Shown one piece after another: positions 29,701 to 39,862 of a stretch of 64,000 bases of DNA. The notes below the pieces were generated by a model. The model saw only the letters and a program-made list of their open reading frames with translations, was not told the origin of the DNA and searched no databases. Each line of letters opens with the position of its first letter. Within the stretch, counting starts at the first letter, position 1. The DNA comes from Syntrophomonas palmitatica JCM 14374 (lineage in GTDB: Bacteria > Bacillota > Syntrophomonadia > Syntrophomonadales > Syntrophomonadaceae). Both the position numbers and the translations under genes were made by a program. Where the stretch lies: assembly GCF_001311885.1 (NCBI RefSeq), contig NZ_BBCE01000007.1, forward strand, positions 1 to 64,000, in the 5' to 3' direction.

Positions 29701-30357
29701 TTATAAACCCTTTTTAATCCACTCGCGTTGTTTTTGAAAGATGAACTTGAATATCTTGTCTTTTTGCCGGTCGGTAATATTATCAAATTCAATGGCGACA
29801 CGGAAATCATCATTCTCTCGTTTACGATCCCAAACCCTGATAATACGTGATTTGCAATAAACAGAATCCTGCCCGGGTAATTGCAGTTCTAATTCAATCA
29901 GCTGGTCTTTTTGCAAGAAAGCCCGAGTGTTTATCAACAACCCCCCTGCGCTGATATCAATGGTAGTACCTTGATAGATGATATCCTCCTGGTTTTCATC
30001 TTTATTTTCATCATTCAGGATACGAAAACGAACCGGAAGCGTAACCTGCAAACGGACATATTCTCTTTTCTGATTAACCGGGAATAAACTGTCAGGTTTA
30101 CTGACTACCAGATGCGGAAGCGGATCGCGGCGCCTGCTAACGACCTTGGAATTTCCTCCTACAATACTATAGCGGTCGCGGAAAATCAGTTTGATATCCT
30201 GACCCGGCCACAAAGGAACCAACGCGCCTTTGCGCATAGGCATGGATATATAAAGATAATTGTCTTTAATTTCCTCCACCCGGCTGGGCAATCGTTGTTT
30301 TTCTCCTTCAACCTCAATTTCCAGCAACTGATTAACTTTTATATCTTCGGGTTTCAT
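29701..30357 (-). CDS. PilZ-domain protein, YcgR-type flagellar brake
   Basis: A 218-residue protein with an N-terminal YcgR-like domain (residues 1-95) and a C-terminal PilZ domain. The c-di-GMP-binding motifs are visible: the arginine-rich KREYVRLQ at about 100 and DISAGGLLI at about 138. YcgR-type proteins bind c-di-GMP and slow the flagellar motor, so this gene ties motility to c-di-GMP levels. I place the start at ATG 30357 (GGAGG 5 nt upstream). A GTG at 30369 is less likely. It lies between flhG and cheB; in B. subtilis the homologue is elsewhere. The gap 29580-29700 to cheB is AT-rich with no clear promoter. Confidence 0.88.
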   Translation of the reverse strand: MKPEDIKVNQLLEIEVEGEKQRLPSRVEEIKDNYLYISMPMRKGALVPLWPGQDIKLIFRDRYSIVGGNSKVVSRRRDPLPHLVVSKPDSLFPVNQKREYVRLQVTLPVRFRILNDENKDENQEDIIYQGTTIDISAGGLLINTRAFLQKDQLIELELQLPGQDSVYCKSRIIRVWDRKRENDDFRVAIEFDNITDRQKDKIFKFIFQKQREWIKKGL

Positions 30358-30374
30358 GTGATCCTCCACTCATT

Positions 30375-31283
30375 TTATTTTGCCAGACCGACTACGCGCC
30401 GGAAGAACTTTCTTATTCCCCCGCTGCTGGTACCACTATTGGCTCCGCTCTTAAAATCTGTGTTCATCAGATTATTGGCAATGTTATTTATATTTTTGGC
30501 GGCAATGTTTCCTGGAAACATCTGAATAAACGCTTGCTGATTTCTAATTCCCGCGCCTACCATTGATTCATTTACAACATGGCCCAGTATCTTGATATCG
30601 AGGTTAAGAAACTTCGAACAAACCAGCTTAAATTTTTCCGCCACCATAATGCCTTCAGCATTTTCATTCACCCGGTTTACCACCAGGTAAATACTCTTGG
30701 AAGCGGATTGACGTGCTATCGCTTTTACTACCCCATAAGCATCCGTTAACGCTGTAGGTTCAGGAGTGGTAACGATTACTACATCATCAGCGGCCAGCAG
30801 GAATGTGAGAACATTTCGGGATATTCCGGCGCCGGTATCTATAACCATATAATCATATTCACCATCGAGTTTTCCTAATTCAATCATTATTTTCTTGAGT
30901 TCGCTGGTGGTAAGATTAGCTAATTCGGCCATTCCCGAGCCGCCTGGAATAACTGCCATGCCCTGCGGCCCGGTTATTATAATATCTTTTAAACTCTTCT
31001 GACCTTGAAGCATATGATTAATATTGTATTGAGGTGTTAACCCCAACATAATATCTATGTTAGCCATGCCCAAATCAGCATCCATTAAAATCACTTTTTT
31101 ACCACGGTTGCAGAGACTTAAGGATATATTCAGAGCCAGCGTGCTTTTGCCTACTCCTCCTTTGCCGCTGCTGATAACAATGACCCGGGTTAGCTTAAGT
31201 TCATTGATTAATTCATTTTCTATTTGTTGTTTTACATTCAGAGCCATTTCCCTCAATTTATCAGCCTGGTCGTTCATCATCAT
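30375..31283 (-). CDS. flhG: Flagellar number regulator FlhG (YlxH/FleN), MinD-like ATPase
   Basis: FlhG is a MinD/ParA-type ATPase that controls flagellar placement and number and activates the FlhF GTPase. The 302-residue protein starts with the activator helix motif DQADKLREM. It has the deviant Walker A SSGKGGVGKST (residues 38-48), DADLGMANIDIMLG and VIDTGAGIS. The start ATG 31283 overlaps the flhF stop (ATGATGATG), so the two are translationally coupled. The order flhA-flhF-flhG is conserved in Firmicutes. Confidence 0.94.
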   Translation of the reverse strand: MMMNDQADKLREMALNVKQQIENELINELKLTRVIVISSGKGGVGKSTLALNISLSLCNRGKKVILMDADLGMANIDIMLGLTPQYNINHMLQGQKSLKDIIITGPQGMAVIPGGSGMAELANLTTSELKKIMIELGKLDGEYDYMVIDTGAGISRNVLTFLLAADDVVIVTTPEPTALTDAYGVVKAIARQSASKSIYLVVNRVNENAEGIMVAEKFKLVCSKFLNLDIKILGHVVNESMVGAGIRNQQAFIQMFPGNIAAKNINNIANNLMNTDFKSGANSGTSSGGIRKFFRRVVGLAK

Positions 31284-32424
31284 GCCCCATCCCTTCTTAA
31301 CAGCAAATGAGCAAGTTTAAAGCTGTTTGGAACTTCAATGTCATCTGGCACATTTTGCCCGGTAGTAAAGTAAGCAATGGGTTTGTTTATTTCTTGAATA
31401 ACATTTATTATGGGTCCATAATGACGGGTCTCATCCAATTTGGTAAATATAACCTTATCAATGCCTACGGTGGAAAATTCCTGGTACATATTAATCAGGT
31501 CACTGCTCTCAGTGGTAATGCTTAAAACCAATATGGTTTCATCGGGTTTGGCAACCTGCACAAATTCCTTTAATTCCTCCATTTGTTGGCGGTTATATGG
31601 ACTTCTGCCGGCAGTATCAACAAATATTAAATCTTTATTTTTAAATTTATCAATAGCGTGACATAGGTCGGCAGGGTTAAATACCACACTTATGGATATG
31701 CCTATAATTTCAGCAAAGGTGCGTAATTGTTCCGCAGCGGAAATACGATAGGTATCCAGAGTGATTAATCCGATATCTCGATTTTCCAGAAAAGTCATGT
31801 TTGCGGCCAATTTAGCTATTGTGGTTGTTTTTCCCACCCCTGTAGGACCGACCAAAAATACAATAGTCCCTTTACGATCAGAATTAATTGTAATCGGACT
31901 GATACAGTTTATATATCCCTGTATAGCAGATACGAATAATTCTATGATTCTATCTTCAGCCGCATCAGTTTCCGCTGCCAGGTTGATGCCACGCTTGAAA
32001 CTATATTTAAAGCAATTTCACGATCCACATGATTTTCAGTAAGAATCTCATATAAGACCTGCAGTTGTTCCGACATACCGCCTATTCTTTCAAGTTCATA
32101 CATTCTGGATTTCAAATCAGTAATCAGATTTTTCATACTGCGCAATTCCAGCAGTAATTCTTCATCTCTTTCCGGTTTAACATTATTAGCTGCATCTGCA
32201 TTATCCTCTGGCGGCGGAGTCTTTTTGCGGTAGCGATCACTATTGACCATTAAATCATTATCTATAGCTACGGTTATTTCTACATACGGCGCGGAGAACC
32301 AGGCCAACAAACCGCGTTTCTTCACCTGACGGCTATGTAAAATGATAGCTTCGCCGCCCATTTCCGCCTTGGCCTGTTTAATGGCGGCTTGAAAATCCCG
32401 GGCCACGAATTTTTTTATCTTCAT
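31280..32424 (-). CDS. flhF: Flagellar SRP-type GTPase FlhF (frameshift)
   Basis: FlhF is an SRP-family GTPase that marks the site of flagellar assembly. The start is ATG 32424 ([14 protein letters not shown]). The N-terminal basic domain and linker are followed by the NG domain with GPTGVGKTTTIAKLA, DTYRISAAEQLRTFAEI, DTAGRS and TKLDET. One base is missing near 31990; restoring it gives SVGINLAAETDAAEDRI and a protein of about 381 residues. Its ATG overlaps the flhA stop as ATGA once flhA is repaired, and its stop overlaps flhG. Confidence 0.93.
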
Positions 32425-34482
32425 GCTGACACCATCCCCACACTTCAACTCTGACATCAGTATCAATTTCGTTATAGGAGAGAACAATCAGATTGGAAAT
32501 AAAGCGATCTATCAAGCGTTTAAAATAAATACGCATTACTGGAGCGCAAAGCACAATTGGCGTAATACCTCGGGCTGTCAACTCCTGCTGTTTAAGACTC
32601 AGGTTATCAATTAAGCGCTGGGCAGTATCAGGATCTAGAGCCAGATAGGAACCAAATTCAGTCTGTTGTATGGATTCGCGCAATTGTTCCTCTAATACGG
32701 GGTCCAGGGTAAGAACTGTCAGGGAATTGTCGTTGCCAACAAATTGCCGACTAATTTGCCTCTTTAATGACTGACGCACATATTCAGTTAAAACATCTGG
32801 ATCCCGCGTTATCTTGGCATAGTCAGCCAGGGTCTCTAAAATGCTGACCATATCACGTATCGAAACAAGTTCTTTGAGCAGATTCGCCATTACCCGCTGA
32901 ACATCGCCGATATTCATCAGGTCAGGTATTAGTTCATCCACCACCGCTTGATTTTGTTCTTTGATAAAGTTCAGAGTGTTTTGGACCTCTTGTCGGCCCA
33001 GCAGTTCAAAAGCATGCGCTTTAATAACTGATGTTAAATGAGTTGCCAGCACTGAAGGCGGATCTACTACTGTATAACCCTTCAATTCTGCCTTTTCTTT
33101 ATCACTGGCGTCAATCCACCGGGCCGGCAAGGTGAAAGCCGGTTCCAGGGTGTCTATTCCCGGGAGTTCAGTATCATTTTCGATGCCGGGGCCGATGGTT
33201 AGATAGTTGTCAAGTATTAATTCACCGGCAGCGATTTCAACCCCTTTAATTTTTATTACATAATTATTGGGTTTTAGCTGCATATTATCGCGAATCCGTA
33301 TAGGAGGCACTACAAAACCTAATTCTACCGCACACTGGCGCCGTATCATAACAATACGATCTAACAGGTCCCCTCCCTGTTCGGCGTCAACTAATGGAAT
33401 CAGAGCATAACCAAGTTCCATCTCCATTTTTTCTACCTGCAGCAACTCAACCACATTCTCAGATTTCTTTATCGACTCCGCTTCTACCATTTCTTCCTGA
33501 TCTGCTTCAGGCACTACTTCTGCGTTGAACCTTTAAACGCAAAAAACAGCAGGCCAAAAAAGGCTGCCAGCGAATACATGGGTAAACGCGGCAAACCAAT
33601 GCTCCCCATTATAACCAGGATAACAGCCGCCAGGCCCAGGGCTTTGGGATAACTAAAAAGCTGGCTGGTCAATTCGCTGCCCAGAGTAGTTTTAGCCGCG
33701 CTGCGGGTAACAACAATACCGGTAGCGGTAGAGATAAGTAACGCTGGTATCTGGGTGACCAAACCATCACCAACCGTTAATATGGTATACACCTGCATAG
33801 CTTCAGCCATGGTGTAACCCTTTTGTGAAATGCCAATAATAAACCCGCCTATTATATTAATGATGATGATAAGTATTCCAGCTATAGCGTCCCCTTTTAC
33901 AAATTTGCTGGCACCATCCATAGCTCCATAGAAATCAGCCTCCTGTTGAATCTTTTGACGACGTTCGCGGGCGGCTTGTTCGTTAATCAATCCTGCGTTC
34001 AGGTCAGCATCGATAGCCATTTGTTTACCGGGCATGGCATCCAGTGTAAAGCGGGCTCCAACTTCAGATACTCTCTCAGCTCCTCTGGTTATGACGATAA
34101 ATTGGATTACCACCAGAATCAGAAAAATAATCAATCCGACCACCATATTACCGCCTACCACAAAAGAACCAAATGAAGCGATCACTTCGCCCGCCTCGGC
34201 ATTCAACAAGATAAGGCGTGTGGATGATATGTTCAGTGATAAGCGAAACAGGGTCATTACCAGTAAGAGGGCGGGAAAAACTGAAAAATCGAGAGGGTCG
34301 GTATTTAAAGTCGAAACCATTAAAATTATCAAGGCAAAGCTTATATTAAAAGTCAGGAGAATATCAAGCAGAACCGTACTCATAGGTATAAGCATCATCA
34401 TTACTATGCAGACCACCAGTAAAGCGATGAGCACATCGCTGTGATCCATTATTTTGCCCAGCCAGGATGCCCTATCCTGCAT
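32421..34482 (-). CDS. flhA: Flagellar export gate protein FlhA (two frameshifts)
   Basis: FlhA is the main membrane component of the flagellar type III export gate. The N-terminal 322 codons from 34482 hold about eight membrane helices and the FHIPEP-type loop ([20 protein letters not shown]). The C-terminal cytoplasmic domain follows in a second frame. Bases are missing near 33515-33540 (linker; the reading [12 protein letters not shown] continues) and near 32442. The second repair gives the normal end DVRVEVVGMVSA and a stop at 32423-32421 that overlaps the flhF ATG. The repaired length is about 687 residues, normal for the family. Confidence 0.93.
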
Positions 34483-34496
34483 CTTCCATCCTCCGT

Positions 34497-35609
34497 CTAC
34501 AGAACAATTCTCTTCTGTTTGAACACAAAGGCCAATATTTCTGCAACTGCCTGGTAAAGATCTTCAGGAATCAAATCGCCAATATCGGTGCTATAATAGA
34601 GTGTACGTGCCAAAACAGGGTTTTCTACAACAGTTACCCCGTTCTCACGAGCAATTTCCTTTATTCTTAAAGCTACAAAATCCTGTCCCCTGGCAATTAC
34701 GACCGGGGCTTCCATCGTCTTGAGCTCATATTTTAAAGCCACGGCAAAGTGGGTGGGGTTGGTAATAACCACATCGGCATGAGGAACTTCAGCCATCATG
34801 CGTTTGGTGGCAAATTCCCTTTGAATCTGCCTTTGCCGGGATTTTATCAAAGGATCTCCTTCGGTCTGCTTGTATTCCTGTTTAATCTCATGCTTGCTCA
34901 TCTTAAGAGATTTCTCGTGTTCATACCACTGGTACAGATAGTCGATAATGCCTAAAATAATAAACGCGATTCCAACTTTAAGGGCCATTTCGAAAAAAAT
35001 ATTACCCAGGTTTTTTACTATGGCTGCCAGTTCCATGTCTACAAAGCGCGGGAACAGGTAGTAGTATTTTTTTATTACCGTATATACTATGTAACCGGTG
35101 ACTGTTACCTTGAATAGAGACTTTGCTAATTCCATTAAAGCCCGCCGGGAAAAAACCCGTTTAAAACCTTCAATGGGATTTAAACGTTCAAATTTTGGGG
35201 TAAGGGCCTCACTGCTGAATACGGACCCTACCTGCAAATAGCTGATTAAAAATGCCGCGATAAAAGTGCTGAGCAAAACCGGCATCAGTATTTGGGCCAT
35301 TAGGGTCAGTACTTCTATTAAAAGGTCGCAGGCGTACTGGTTGCTGAAATCCTGAAGACTGCGATCCAGTATATACAGAGAGGTAAAAGCCTTGAGACTC
35401 TCAACAGCGTAGTTAAATGTCATTAACAGACCTACTGAACCGGCTAATAAAATTACTGCCGAATTCAGGTCGGTGCTCTTGAATACCTGTCCCTTTTTGC
35501 GTGCCTCTTCACGGCGCCGCGGAGTAGCTTGTTCGGTTTTTTCCCCGCCGTCGCCTTCAGCGAAAAGCTGCAGGTTAAAAATAAAAGCCATCAACGTTTC
35601 GTCAATCAA
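34497..35609 (-). CDS. flhB: Flagellar export switch protein FlhB
   Basis: FlhB switches export from rod/hook to filament substrates by self-cleavage. The 370-residue protein has the N-terminal signature [20 protein letters not shown], four membrane helices and the autocleavage site NPTH (residues 284-287, [12 protein letters not shown]). The start is TTG 35609, with ATG 35591 as an alternative beginning [12 protein letters not shown]. It lies 3 nt after fliR, the usual fliR-flhB order. Confidence 0.95.
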   Translation of the reverse strand: MIDETLMAFIFNLQLFAEGDGGEKTEQATPRRREEARKKGQVFKSTDLNSAVILLAGSVGLLMTFNYAVESLKAFTSLYILDRSLQDFSNQYACDLLIEVLTLMAQILMPVLLSTFIAAFLISYLQVGSVFSSEALTPKFERLNPIEGFKRVFSRRALMELAKSLFKVTVTGYIVYTVIKKYYYLFPRFVDMELAAIVKNLGNIFFEMALKVGIAFIILGIIDYLYQWYEHEKSLKMSKHEIKQEYKQTEGDPLIKSRQRQIQREFATKRMMAEVPHADVVITNPTHFAVALKYELKTMEAPVVIARGQDFVALRIKEIARENGVTVVENPVLARTLYYSTDIGDLIPEDLYQAVAEILAFVFKQKRIVL

Positions 35610-35612
35610 CAG

Positions 35613-36380
35613 CTACAACCCCATTACCAGTACAAGCTGGTCAATGTAAGCAAAAAATCGCACAAACAATTCACCAAAAACCCATATGTAAACGGGCAGC
35701 ATAACCAGGAGCGCCCCCAAACCCAGCATAATTTTTATAGGCATTCCCACCAGAAACACATTCATCTGCGGAACGGTGCGCGCAATAAACCCCATGGCTA
35801 CATCAGTAGTAAGAACGGCAATCACCAAAGGAGCTGCTATTTTTAGAGCAATAATAAACATATATACGGTAATCCCCGTCAGCAGCTTCATTAAATCAGA
35901 GGACATGCTAAACCCCAAAACCGGCACCGCTTTATAACTCTGGACCAGAGCCTGCAATAAGTAATGATGTCCGTTCATTGACAAATAGATCAACAAAGCT
36001 ATGGTCTGGGTAAGATTGCCCATCAGGGGTATTTGTGTACCTGATTGTGGGTCCACAACATTAACAATGGCAAAACCCATTTGCATATCCATTAACTGCC
36101 CGGCAAGCTGAATAGCGCCCAGTGCTACATAAGCTACAAAGCCTATCGTATATCCCACCACAATTTCCAAAACCAAGGCCGCTATAAACATCGCGGGCGT
36201 ACTTATTTTCTGGCTGGCTTCGCTTAAAGGCACTATATAACACAATACCGCTGCCAGAGCTGCAATGGTAAATATCTTGACCCGAACCGGCATCATACGG
36301 CTGCTCAAAACAGGAGCGCTTATAAAAAGGCCGGAGAGGCGACAGAACAACAATAAAAAACCGGATACAGTAAATGACAT
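35613..36380 (-). CDS. fliR: Flagellar export apparatus protein FliR
   Basis: FliR forms, with FliP and FliQ, the export pore inside the basal body. The 255-residue protein has about six hydrophobic segments and the conserved stretches FCRLSGLFISAPVLSSRMMP and MDMQMGFAIVNVVDPQSGTQ (given as key parts). ATG 36380 has GGCAGG upstream. It lies 17 nt after fliQ. Confidence 0.95.
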   Translation of the reverse strand: MSFTVSGFLLLFCRLSGLFISAPVLSSRMMPVRVKIFTIAALAAVLCYIVPLSEASQKISTPAMFIAALVLEIVVGYTIGFVAYVALGAIQLAGQLMDMQMGFAIVNVVDPQSGTQIPLMGNLTQTIALLIYLSMNGHHYLLQALVQSYKAVPVLGFSMSSDLMKLLTGITVYMFIIALKIAAPLVIAVLTTDVAMGFIARTVPQMNVFLVGMPIKIMLGLGALLVMLPVYIWVFGELFVRFFAYIDQLVLVMGL

Positions 36381-36397
36381 GATCTAGCCTGCCATGG

Positions 36398-36670
36398 TCA
36401 TAATGCTAACATATGCGGAATACTGGCGTATAAATTATGCATGAAAGAGGTAAGAACATTTAACATCCAGGGGCCAAAAATAAGTACTACCAATAATACC
36501 ACAACAATTTTCGGAACAAACACCAGCGTCATTTCCTGCAGCTGTGTAGTGGCCTGTAATATACTGATTAATAAACCGGTTATCAGAGCGACCCCAAGAA
36601 CGGGAGCAGATACCAGAAGAGTAGTTACTACGGCCTGGGTCGCTATTCCCATAACAATATCATCGTACAA
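36398..36670 (-). CDS. fliQ: Flagellar export apparatus protein FliQ
   Basis: A two-helix subunit of the export pore. The conserved core is VSAPVLGVALITGLLISILQ and ATTQLQEMTLVFVPKI. I place the start at TTG 36670, since GGGGAGG lies 8 nt upstream, giving 90 residues, the family's normal length. The longer reading from TTG 36688 would begin inside that ribosome site. An unusual 200-nt gap separates it from fliP. Confidence 0.94.
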   Translation of the reverse strand: MYDDIVMGIATQAVVTTLLVSAPVLGVALITGLLISILQATTQLQEMTLVFVPKIVVVLLVVLIFGPWMLNVLTSFMHNLYASIPHMLAL

Positions 36671-36700
36671 AAAACTCACCCTCCCCAATAGGTTAAATAA

Positions 36701-36879
36701 GACGCTGAAAACCCAGAATTTTATAAATAACGCTGAATGTTTTTAATTTCTATATATGCTAATTTGCAGGTATTAACATTTTGCCTTCAGGAAGCGATAG
36801 ATTTTCCTTCCTGATATAAATTAATAAGTGTTCTCAGGTACTTTCTGCTGAGGTCATAAACTTCCGCGTATTCAGCGTC
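36701..36879. other. Unexplained element in the fliP-fliQ gap
   Basis: fliP and fliQ are normally adjacent, but here 214 nt lie between them. The gap is bounded by a perfect 9-bp inverted repeat (GACGCTGAA 36701-36709 and TTCAGCGTC 36871-36879), with a further AACGCTGAAT at 36729. It also holds a perfect 8-bp hairpin (TCAGGAAG 36787-36794, CTTCCTGA 36807-36814). On the minus strand an open stretch of 28 codons (DAEYAEVYDLSRKYLRTLIN, then LYQEGKSIAS) follows a stop and has no start codon. No T tract makes it a terminator. Confidence 0.45.
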
Positions 36880-36884
36880 TCAAT

Positions 36885-37664
36885 TTACTTAAAACTCAGG
36901 ATCAAGGACTGGATAACCAGGTTCCATCCATCTACCAACACAAACAATAATATCTTAAAAGGCAGTGATATCATCATGGGCGGCAGCATCATCATACCCA
37001 TGGACATCAGAGCGCTCGCTATAACCATATCAATTACCAGGAAAGGCACGAAAATTATGAAACCAATTTGAAAAGCCGTTTTTAATTCACTGATTATAAA
37101 GGCCGGTATTAAAACATAATTGGGTATGTCGGAAAAATTTCGCGGCCTTGCTCTATGGGATAATTTAACCATTAATGCCAGGTCTTTTTCTCGGGTTTGT
37201 TTGAACATAAATTGACGCAAGGGTTTTATGCCCCGATCATAGGCAGTTTCCTGGCTTATTTTCCCGTTTAAATATGGCTGCAAAGCCTGCGAATTCACTT
37301 GTTGAAAAGTGGGGGCCATCACAAAAAAGGTAAGAAATAGAGCCAGCCCTATTAGAACCTGGTTGGGCGGCATTTGCTGCGTAGCAAGGGAACTGCGGAT
37401 GAAACCTAATACTATGATAATACGCGTAAACGAAGTAAGCATTATCATAATGGCGGGAGCCAGTGACAAGATAGTTAAAAGGATAATTATCTGCAAGGCA
37501 TTGGACAGATTCTCAGGATTATTGGCAGCATCGCCGACCTGCAAATTAATATTCGGAATCTGCAGTGGCTCAGCCTGAACCGGTAATGCTGCAGCCAGTA
37601 CTGCAAAAACCGCAAGAAATAGTATCAATATGTAATTGCTTCGAAGTTTATTCATTGTCGTCAC
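36885..37664 (-). CDS. fliP: Flagellar export apparatus protein FliP
   Basis: FliP is the core pore subunit of the flagellar export gate. The 259-residue protein has a signal peptide ([20 protein letters not shown]), four membrane helices and conserved segments [40 protein letters not shown] and [20 protein letters not shown] (key parts). The start is GTG 37664 or ATG 37655, both overlapping the end of fliO. It is followed by an atypical gap before fliQ. Confidence 0.95.
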   Translation of the reverse strand: MTTMNKLRSNYILILFLAVFAVLAAALPVQAEPLQIPNINLQVGDAANNPENLSNALQIIILLTILSLAPAIMIMLTSFTRIIIVLGFIRSSLATQQMPPNQVLIGLALFLTFFVMAPTFQQVNSQALQPYLNGKISQETAYDRGIKPLRQFMFKQTREKDLALMVKLSHRARPRNFSDIPNYVLIPAFIISELKTAFQIGFIIFVPFLVIDMVIASALMSMGMMMLPPMMISLPFKILLFVLVDGWNLVIQSLILSFK

Positions 37665-38277
37665 TTATTTTACCACCACCAGTGCGCCCATCTCTGACTT
37701 CAAGATTCATTTTCTCAAGACGCTGCACCTGCTCTTCCATGAGCCATTTAAACTCATTTGTTTTTTTATCCGCAATCTTGCGGTTCTTAAACATACTAAA
37801 CAAGAAATCCTTCCAGGAATCCAAATCAGTTTGGTTCTCAGGCAGTTTATATTGTTCTATTTCCTCCAACACTGCAGCAGAATCAAGTTCAAATAACAAG
37901 GATATATTATGATCAGTTATACCCAGGGCATATACTCTATCCCCGGTTTTACATAAAACTATGCCCCGGTTATTGGACAACGCCACCTCATCAACCACTT
38001 GCAGCCATTTACCCTGCATGCGCCGCGATGACTTTTATCCCAAAAACCTTATAACAGACCAGGCTGCCCCCAAAATAAGCAGTAAAATAATTATTAATTT
38101 TAACAGATCAAGCCAGAAGTTGGTTCCGCCGCCGGCTGCTGCTTCCTGCTGATCATAGGCCCGGTTAAGGTCATTGATATTGTCTACTGCCAGTACACAT
38201 GATCCCATTAGCTGTACTATAAACAATGCCAATAGGATTACAAAAACTGGACTGATTTTACGGGTAAATAAATGCAA
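37648..38277 (-). CDS. fliO: Flagellar biosynthesis protein FliO, interrupted by an in-frame stop
   Basis: FliO is a membrane protein that helps FliP assemble. The first 80 codons (ATG/start 38277) give a signal peptide, an extracellular loop and a membrane helix ([19 protein letters not shown]) ending RFLG. A TAA at 38037-38035 follows. In the same frame, five codons later, comes the FliO cytoplasmic domain ([34 protein letters not shown]; 123 codons). The downstream ATG 38019 has no ribosome site. Unlike the other broken genes here, this is a nonsense codon and not a frameshift. It could be a base error or a real split into anchor and soluble halves. Confidence 0.8.
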
Positions 38278-38299
38278 GTTTTTTCACATCCAAGAATAA

Positions 38300-38662
38300 T
38301 CAATCAAGTGCTTTGCCTACAGCTTCTATAACCCGTTCGGGTTGAAACGGTTTTACAATGAAATCCCGGGCTCCAGCCTGAATAGCGTCAATTACCATAG
38401 CCTGCTGTCCCATAGCGCTGCACATAATAATCCGCGCCGAAGGATCAAACTCTTTGATGGCCTTAACCGCAGCAATACCATCCATATCCGGCATGGTAAT
38501 ATCCATAGTAACCAGATCGGGTTTGAGTTCTTTGAACTTTTCAACCGCGACAGCGCCATTTTCAGCTTCGCCTACCACATTGTAACCATTCTTTGAGAGT
38601 ATGTCCTTAATCATCATCCTCATAAACGCAGCGTCATCCACAACCAGAACCGATTTAGCCAT
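38300..38662 (-). CDS. cheY: Chemotaxis response regulator CheY
   Basis: A single-domain receiver (120 residues) that carries the phosphoryl signal from CheA to the flagellar switch. Key residues: Asp9/Asp10 (VVDDAAFMR), phospho-acceptor Asp54 (LVTMDITMPDMDG), Ser82 in CSAMGQQ and Lys104 (FIVKPFQPERV). ATG 38662 has GGAGGG upstream. It lies between fliY and fliO, exactly as in B. subtilis. Confidence 0.95.
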   Translation of the reverse strand: MAKSVLVVDDAAFMRMMIKDILSKNGYNVVGEAENGAVAVEKFKELKPDLVTMDITMPDMDGIAAVKAIKEFDPSARIIMCSAMGQQAMVIDAIQAGARDFIVKPFQPERVIEAVGKALD

Positions 38663-38683
38663 CGTTACCCTCCTAATTCATTT

Positions 38684-39862
38684 CTATTGAAGTTTGTTCA
38701 TCCTATCGGCTGGGCTAATAATAGCTGTAATTCTAATACCATAATTCTCATCAATAACTACGACCTCACCCTTGGCAATCAACTTGCCATTAACCAGCAG
38801 GTCCACCGGTTCGCCGGCCAGTCTGTCCAGCTGTATTATCGCACCCTGGTGAAGTTCTAAAACCTCCTTAATCGTCTTGCGAGTTTTGCCCAGTTCAACC
38901 GAAATATCCAAAGGCACATCCATTATCAAGCCAATATTTGAAGGTGCGCCGGCCATTTCCACCTCACGCAAGGGGGCAAATTGTACCGGCTGTACCGCAA
39001 ACTGCTGCGCCTTTTTAACGCCTGAAGGCGCCTCAGCATAACTTGCTTGATTCCAGGCTTGAGCTGGAGGAGCATTATAGTAAGGCTGAGGCTCGGGTGT
39101 CTGCGTTATTGGAGGCGGAGTATAAACAGCCTGGGGAGGAGCAGGCGGGACAGGAGTCTCCAGTAAACCTTCCAACCCCGACTCTTCCACTGCATTTCCC
39201 ATCAGCATATCAATCATGGTTTTAACCGCTTCCATGGGAATAATCTGCATGATCTCACTATTTACCAGGCCTTCAATTTCCATTTTAAACTGAATTTTTA
39301 CCAGATCCTTATGGCTGCTGGATATGGGTAATCGTTCTTTGCCAAAATCCATTAAAGTTAAATGCGGCGGCGCGATATCAATACGCCGGTTAAACATAGA
39401 TGAAAGACTGGTGGTAGCTGAACCCATCATCTGGTTCATAGCTTCACCCACGGCGCTCAAGTGAATCTCATCCAGAGCGGTTGTTTCACAAATGCCTTCG
39501 CCGCCCATCATAAGATCAGCAATAATACAAGCATCCTCTTCTTTTATTACCAGGACATTGGTTCCGGTTAAACCCTCTGTATACTGCACCTCAACTACTA
39601 CGTAAGGCAGGGGATAATCATCTTCCAGCTGTTGACCTGAGATAACCATAACCTGAGGTGTGGTAATAGACACCTTTTTTCTCAATAAAGTGGATAATGT
39701 AGTTGCCGCAGTACCCATGGTTATGTTGCCTATTTCGCCCAGGGTATCCTTTTCAAAATCACTCAGTTCTGCAGACAAGTCCGAAGCGCCAGGGGTACTG
39801 TCACCCCCTCCGCCTTTCAACAGGGCATCTATTTCGTCTTGAGATAAAATGCCGTCATTCAT
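38684..39862 (-). CDS. fliY: Flagellar switch protein and CheY-P phosphatase FliY
   Basis: FliY replaces FliN in Firmicutes and also dephosphorylates CheY-P. The 392-residue protein starts with the CheY-binding-like motif SQDEIDALLKGG. It has a CheC-like domain with both active motifs (GEIGNITMGTAATTL and AVGEAMNQMMGSATTSL), a Pro/Tyr/Gln-rich linker (about 230-305) and a C-terminal FliN (SpoA) domain (ISVELGKTRKTIKEVLEL). ATG 39862 has GGAGGG upstream and overlaps the end of fliM by 8 nt. Confidence 0.95.
   Translation of the reverse strand: MNDGILSQDEIDALLKGGGGDSTPGASDLSAELSDFEKDTLGEIGNITMGTAATTLSTLLRKKVSITTPQVMVISGQQLEDDYPLPYVVVEVQYTEGLTGTNVLVIKEEDACIIADLMMGGEGICETTALDEIHLSAVGEAMNQMMGSATTSLSSMFNRRIDIAPPHLTLMDFGKERLPISSSHKDLVKIQFKMEIEGLVNSEIMQIIPMEAVKTMIDMLMGNAVEESGLEGLLETPVPPAPPQAVYTPPPITQTPEPQPYYNAPPAQAWNQASYAEAPSGVKKAQQFAVQPVQFAPLREVEMAGAPSNIGLIMDVPLDISVELGKTRKTIKEVLELHQGAIIQLDRLAGEPVDLLVNGKLIAKGEVVVIDENYGIRITAIISPADRMNKLQ

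Noticed and set aside
36701-36879. Insertion sequence bounded by the 9-bp inverted repeat in the fliP-fliQ gap
   Set aside because: There is no transposase and no target duplication I can see, so it is reported only as an unexplained element.
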